A stretch of DNA of 33,600 bases. Source: an uncultured Butyrivibrio sp. (GTDB lineage Bacteria; Bacillota; Clostridia; Lachnospirales; Lachnospiraceae). The stretch covers positions 1 through 33,600 of the forward strand of contig CAMNOS010000014.1 in the NCBI GenBank assembly GCA_946546925.1, in the 5' to 3' direction. Each line of letters begins with the position of its first letter. Within the stretch, counting starts at the first letter, position 1. This document shows, piece after piece, positions 32,142 to 33,600 of the stretch. A program made the position numbers and the translations under genes. The notes under the pieces are model-generated. The model searched no databases. It was not told the DNA's origin and worked only from the letters and a program-made list of their open reading frames with translations.

Positions 32142-33389
32142 TCAAAAAACTTTTCCGTCGGTCAGGACATTCTTTTCAAATTCGTTTTGAACAGCATAAG
32201 CACTGCCGCCCGAAGTAATCTCTTTGTCCGAATACGCAAAAGGAACTGCCTGTTCCTGCTGCGCCCCGGATTTTTCTTTTGCCAGACTGATCTCATAGTC
32301 TATCTTGCCTGCAAGGTATATAAGCCCCGCTCCAAATAGCACATCCTGCTTTGCATGAGCCCTTGCAACATATTTCTCAATCTGCTCGATAAGCCTTTTC
32401 CTCGGGAACTGCGTCAGTGCTGCGACAGCATCTTCAAAGTATGGTTTTTCTATATCGGTAATGCACTCAAAGAGGAACTCCTCTCCCACCTTGTTCAGCG
32501 GATATCCGATGTTCTTAAGTATGCTCACACCATTGCAGATACACAGGTCGTTCGTAAAAAGACTTTTCTTAAACCAGCCATCCAGCTTCTGAATGATCCC
32601 CACTTTTATGGCAGAGCTTATCGCCCGCACCTCATCATCGGTAAGGACTCTCGTATACATCGCACTTCTTGCACGGTCGGGAGCAATGATATCTCTCATG
32701 TGTCTTAACTTTTTCTTGGAATTGGCGCGTCCTGCCTGGATGTTCTTGATCTCTTTTTCCAGGCTGTATCTTACTTCGTCCCAGTCCGCCTTACCAAGCG
32801 CTTTATAGTCATCCCCGCACACTCTGGTGAATGCGGTCCTGCACTGCTGTCTTAATATATTCTCATCAGAAAGCTCAGAGTAAACGCCTCTGTCAGCAAA
32901 TATCTCTTCCAGAGCCTCCACTACCTGCCAGTTGCCAAGCCAGTCCTGCGCCCGCAAAATGGTCCCGTCCACCATCAGGATTTCGTTGCCTCTTCTGATG
33001 AACGACTTAACAAGATAGAGCGGGTAGTATCTTCCCGCAACCATGAACCACCTTCCGCTCTCGCTGACTTTAAGCTTTCTGCAGACTTTGCCGTTTTTGA
33101 AGACATATGGGTGGAACTTGTCCTCCGCAAGAAGCTTAATCGTCTGCCTGAATCCGAATTTCCTGCCCCAGTAGGGCACTGTCTCTATATCAAGGTACTT
33201 CCCCTGCAGATATGTAAACACTCTTTCCAAAAAAGCAGGGCCAAACATAAAGCCAAAGATAATACCCCCGGTCCTGAAACTGAGCAGTATCCCTAAGAGC
33301 GTAATGCCCAGAAACAGATACCAGATCGTTTTAAAGATCTTTCTCGGTATAACCCCCGACATGAGTATGCCTTTTAAAAAATTCCACAT
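32142..33389 (-). CDS. unrecognised membrane-anchored protein, 415 residues
   Basis: No family recognised. Residues about 18-55 hold two close hydrophobic segments (IWYLFLGITLLGILL and GGIIFGFMFGPAFL), a likely membrane hairpin; the rest is soluble and probably cytoplasmic. Around 95-150 there is a beta-rich part (GRWFMVAGRYYPLYLVKSF, ILMVDGTILRAQDW), then a long charged helical part. Near 290-350, KSLFTNDLCICNGVSILKNIGYPL precedes a helical repeat-like region. The ribosome site AAGGGA lies 8 bases before the ATG. It is co-directional with the exonuclease 33 bases downstream. Confidence 0.75.
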   Translation of the reverse strand: MWNFLKGILMSGVIPRKIFKTIWYLFLGITLLGILLSFRTGGIIFGFMFGPAFLERVFTYLQGKYLDIETVPYWGRKFGFRQTIKLLAEDKFHPYVFKNGKVCRKLKVSESGRWFMVAGRYYPLYLVKSFIRRGNEILMVDGTILRAQDWLGNWQVVEALEEIFADRGVYSELSDENILRQQCRTAFTRVCGDDYKALGKADWDEVRYSLEKEIKNIQAGRANSKKKLRHMRDIIAPDRARSAMYTRVLTDDEVRAISSAIKVGIIQKLDGWFKKSLFTNDLCICNGVSILKNIGYPLNKVGEEFLFECITDIEKPYFEDAVAALTQFPRKRLIEQIEKYVARAHAKQDVLFGAGLIYLAGKIDYEISLAKEKSGAQQEQAVPFAYSDKEITSGGSAYAVQNEFEKNVLTDGKVF

Positions 33390-33600
33390 TTCTTATCCCT
33401 TATCCTATCCATTATTGATGCCATAGCAGAATTATACATCTCACATGCCCGGATACAAGAGCAAATTTCCGCCATAAAAGACAAAACACCAAACACACAG
33501 GAACTATAGACATCCGGACGGGCACTGAACTTCGGACAACAGTAACCGATAGGAAGAAAGAGCGCGCAGAAAGAGCGCAGATCGCCAAAAGACATCCCTG
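33390..33600. other. right edge, no supported gene
   Basis: 211 bases upstream of the 415-residue protein. A 73-codon minus-strand frame crosses it but overlaps the next gene, lacks a ribosome site and is unlike any family I know. Apart from the possible promoter at 33431-33458, I see nothing in it. Confidence 0.5.
33431..33458 (-). promoter_or_regulatory. possible promoter of the 415-residue protein gene
   Basis: A perfect TATAAT (33431-33436) with a weak -35, TTGTAT (33453-33458), 16 bases away. Confidence 0.4.

Noticed and set aside
33374-33595. 73-codon minus-strand frame at the right edge
   Set aside because: Overlaps the start of the 415-residue gene, lacks a ribosome site, crosses a probable promoter and has a Cys-rich composition resembling a chance frame.
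1-33600. CRISPR array, tRNA, rRNA, IS element or prophage
   Set aside because: No spaced direct repeats, tRNA cloverleaf, rRNA-like sequence, transposase or phage structural gene was seen by reading; no search tool was run.

Overview
The window looks like a chromosomal segment of an anaerobic Firmicute of the Lachnospiraceae type (Butyrivibrio or Roseburia-like is a guess; genus and species cannot be fixed from this sequence). Reasons are strong AGGAGG-type ribosome sites, consensus sigma-A promoters, a class III fructose-1,6-bisphosphatase, a LeuRS with a KMGKR loop, and a mix of chemotaxis genes, lipoproteins and a surface-polysaccharide locus. Every gene I can support lies on the minus strand, so transcription runs right to left.

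Right to left. 33.4-31.4 kb: an unrecognised membrane-anchored protein and a DEDDh exonuclease. 31.3-30.4 kb: an HTH-Uma2 fusion protein whose promoter contains a 13-bp inverted repeat around the -10 box. 30.4-29.7 kb: a decayed AAA ATPase gene closed by a strong terminator. 29.6-21.9 kb: a surface-polysaccharide operon behind its own near-consensus promoter (glycosyltransferase, LicD phosphotransferase, IspD/TarI-type cytidylyltransferase, extended SDR, glycosyltransferase, Wzy-like polymerase, Wzx-like flippase), ending with a DJ-1/PfpI gene that overlaps the flippase gene by 4 bp. Cytidylyltransferase, SDR and LicD together suggest CDP-alditol synthesis and transfer of a phospho-alditol to the glycan.

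21.9-19.6 kb: a HIT protein, a higBA toxin-antitoxin pair whose consensus promoter would give a leaderless toxin mRNA, 3' debris of sfsA and of a rubredoxin-like gene, and a lipoprotein. 19.5-13.3 kb: a GltD-like flavoprotein, then a DUF3160 lipoprotein, a CapA-type protein and a glycosyltransferase in one run. 13.3-9.9 kb: an acyl-CoA thioesterase, a possible 28-residue Cys-rich peptide, endonuclease III and Fbp. 9.8-7.3 kb: a 69-residue monocistronic protein carrying a FliM-type CheY-binding peptide, apparently duplicated, and a dCache chemoreceptor with what looks like an amino-acid-binding motif.

7.1-2.9 kb: a small unknown gene, then a heterodimeric ABC exporter of the BmrCD/LmrCD/TM287-288 type. 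The exporter is preceded by a 22-codon leader ORF and a terminator whose 5' arm can pair instead with the leader ORF. This is a textbook layout for ribosome-mediated attenuation and is the most attractive regulatory system here. 2.8-0.3 kb: leuS with its own promoter and terminator. The left edge, 1-285, holds a probable promoter for a gene beyond the window and no visible coding sequence.
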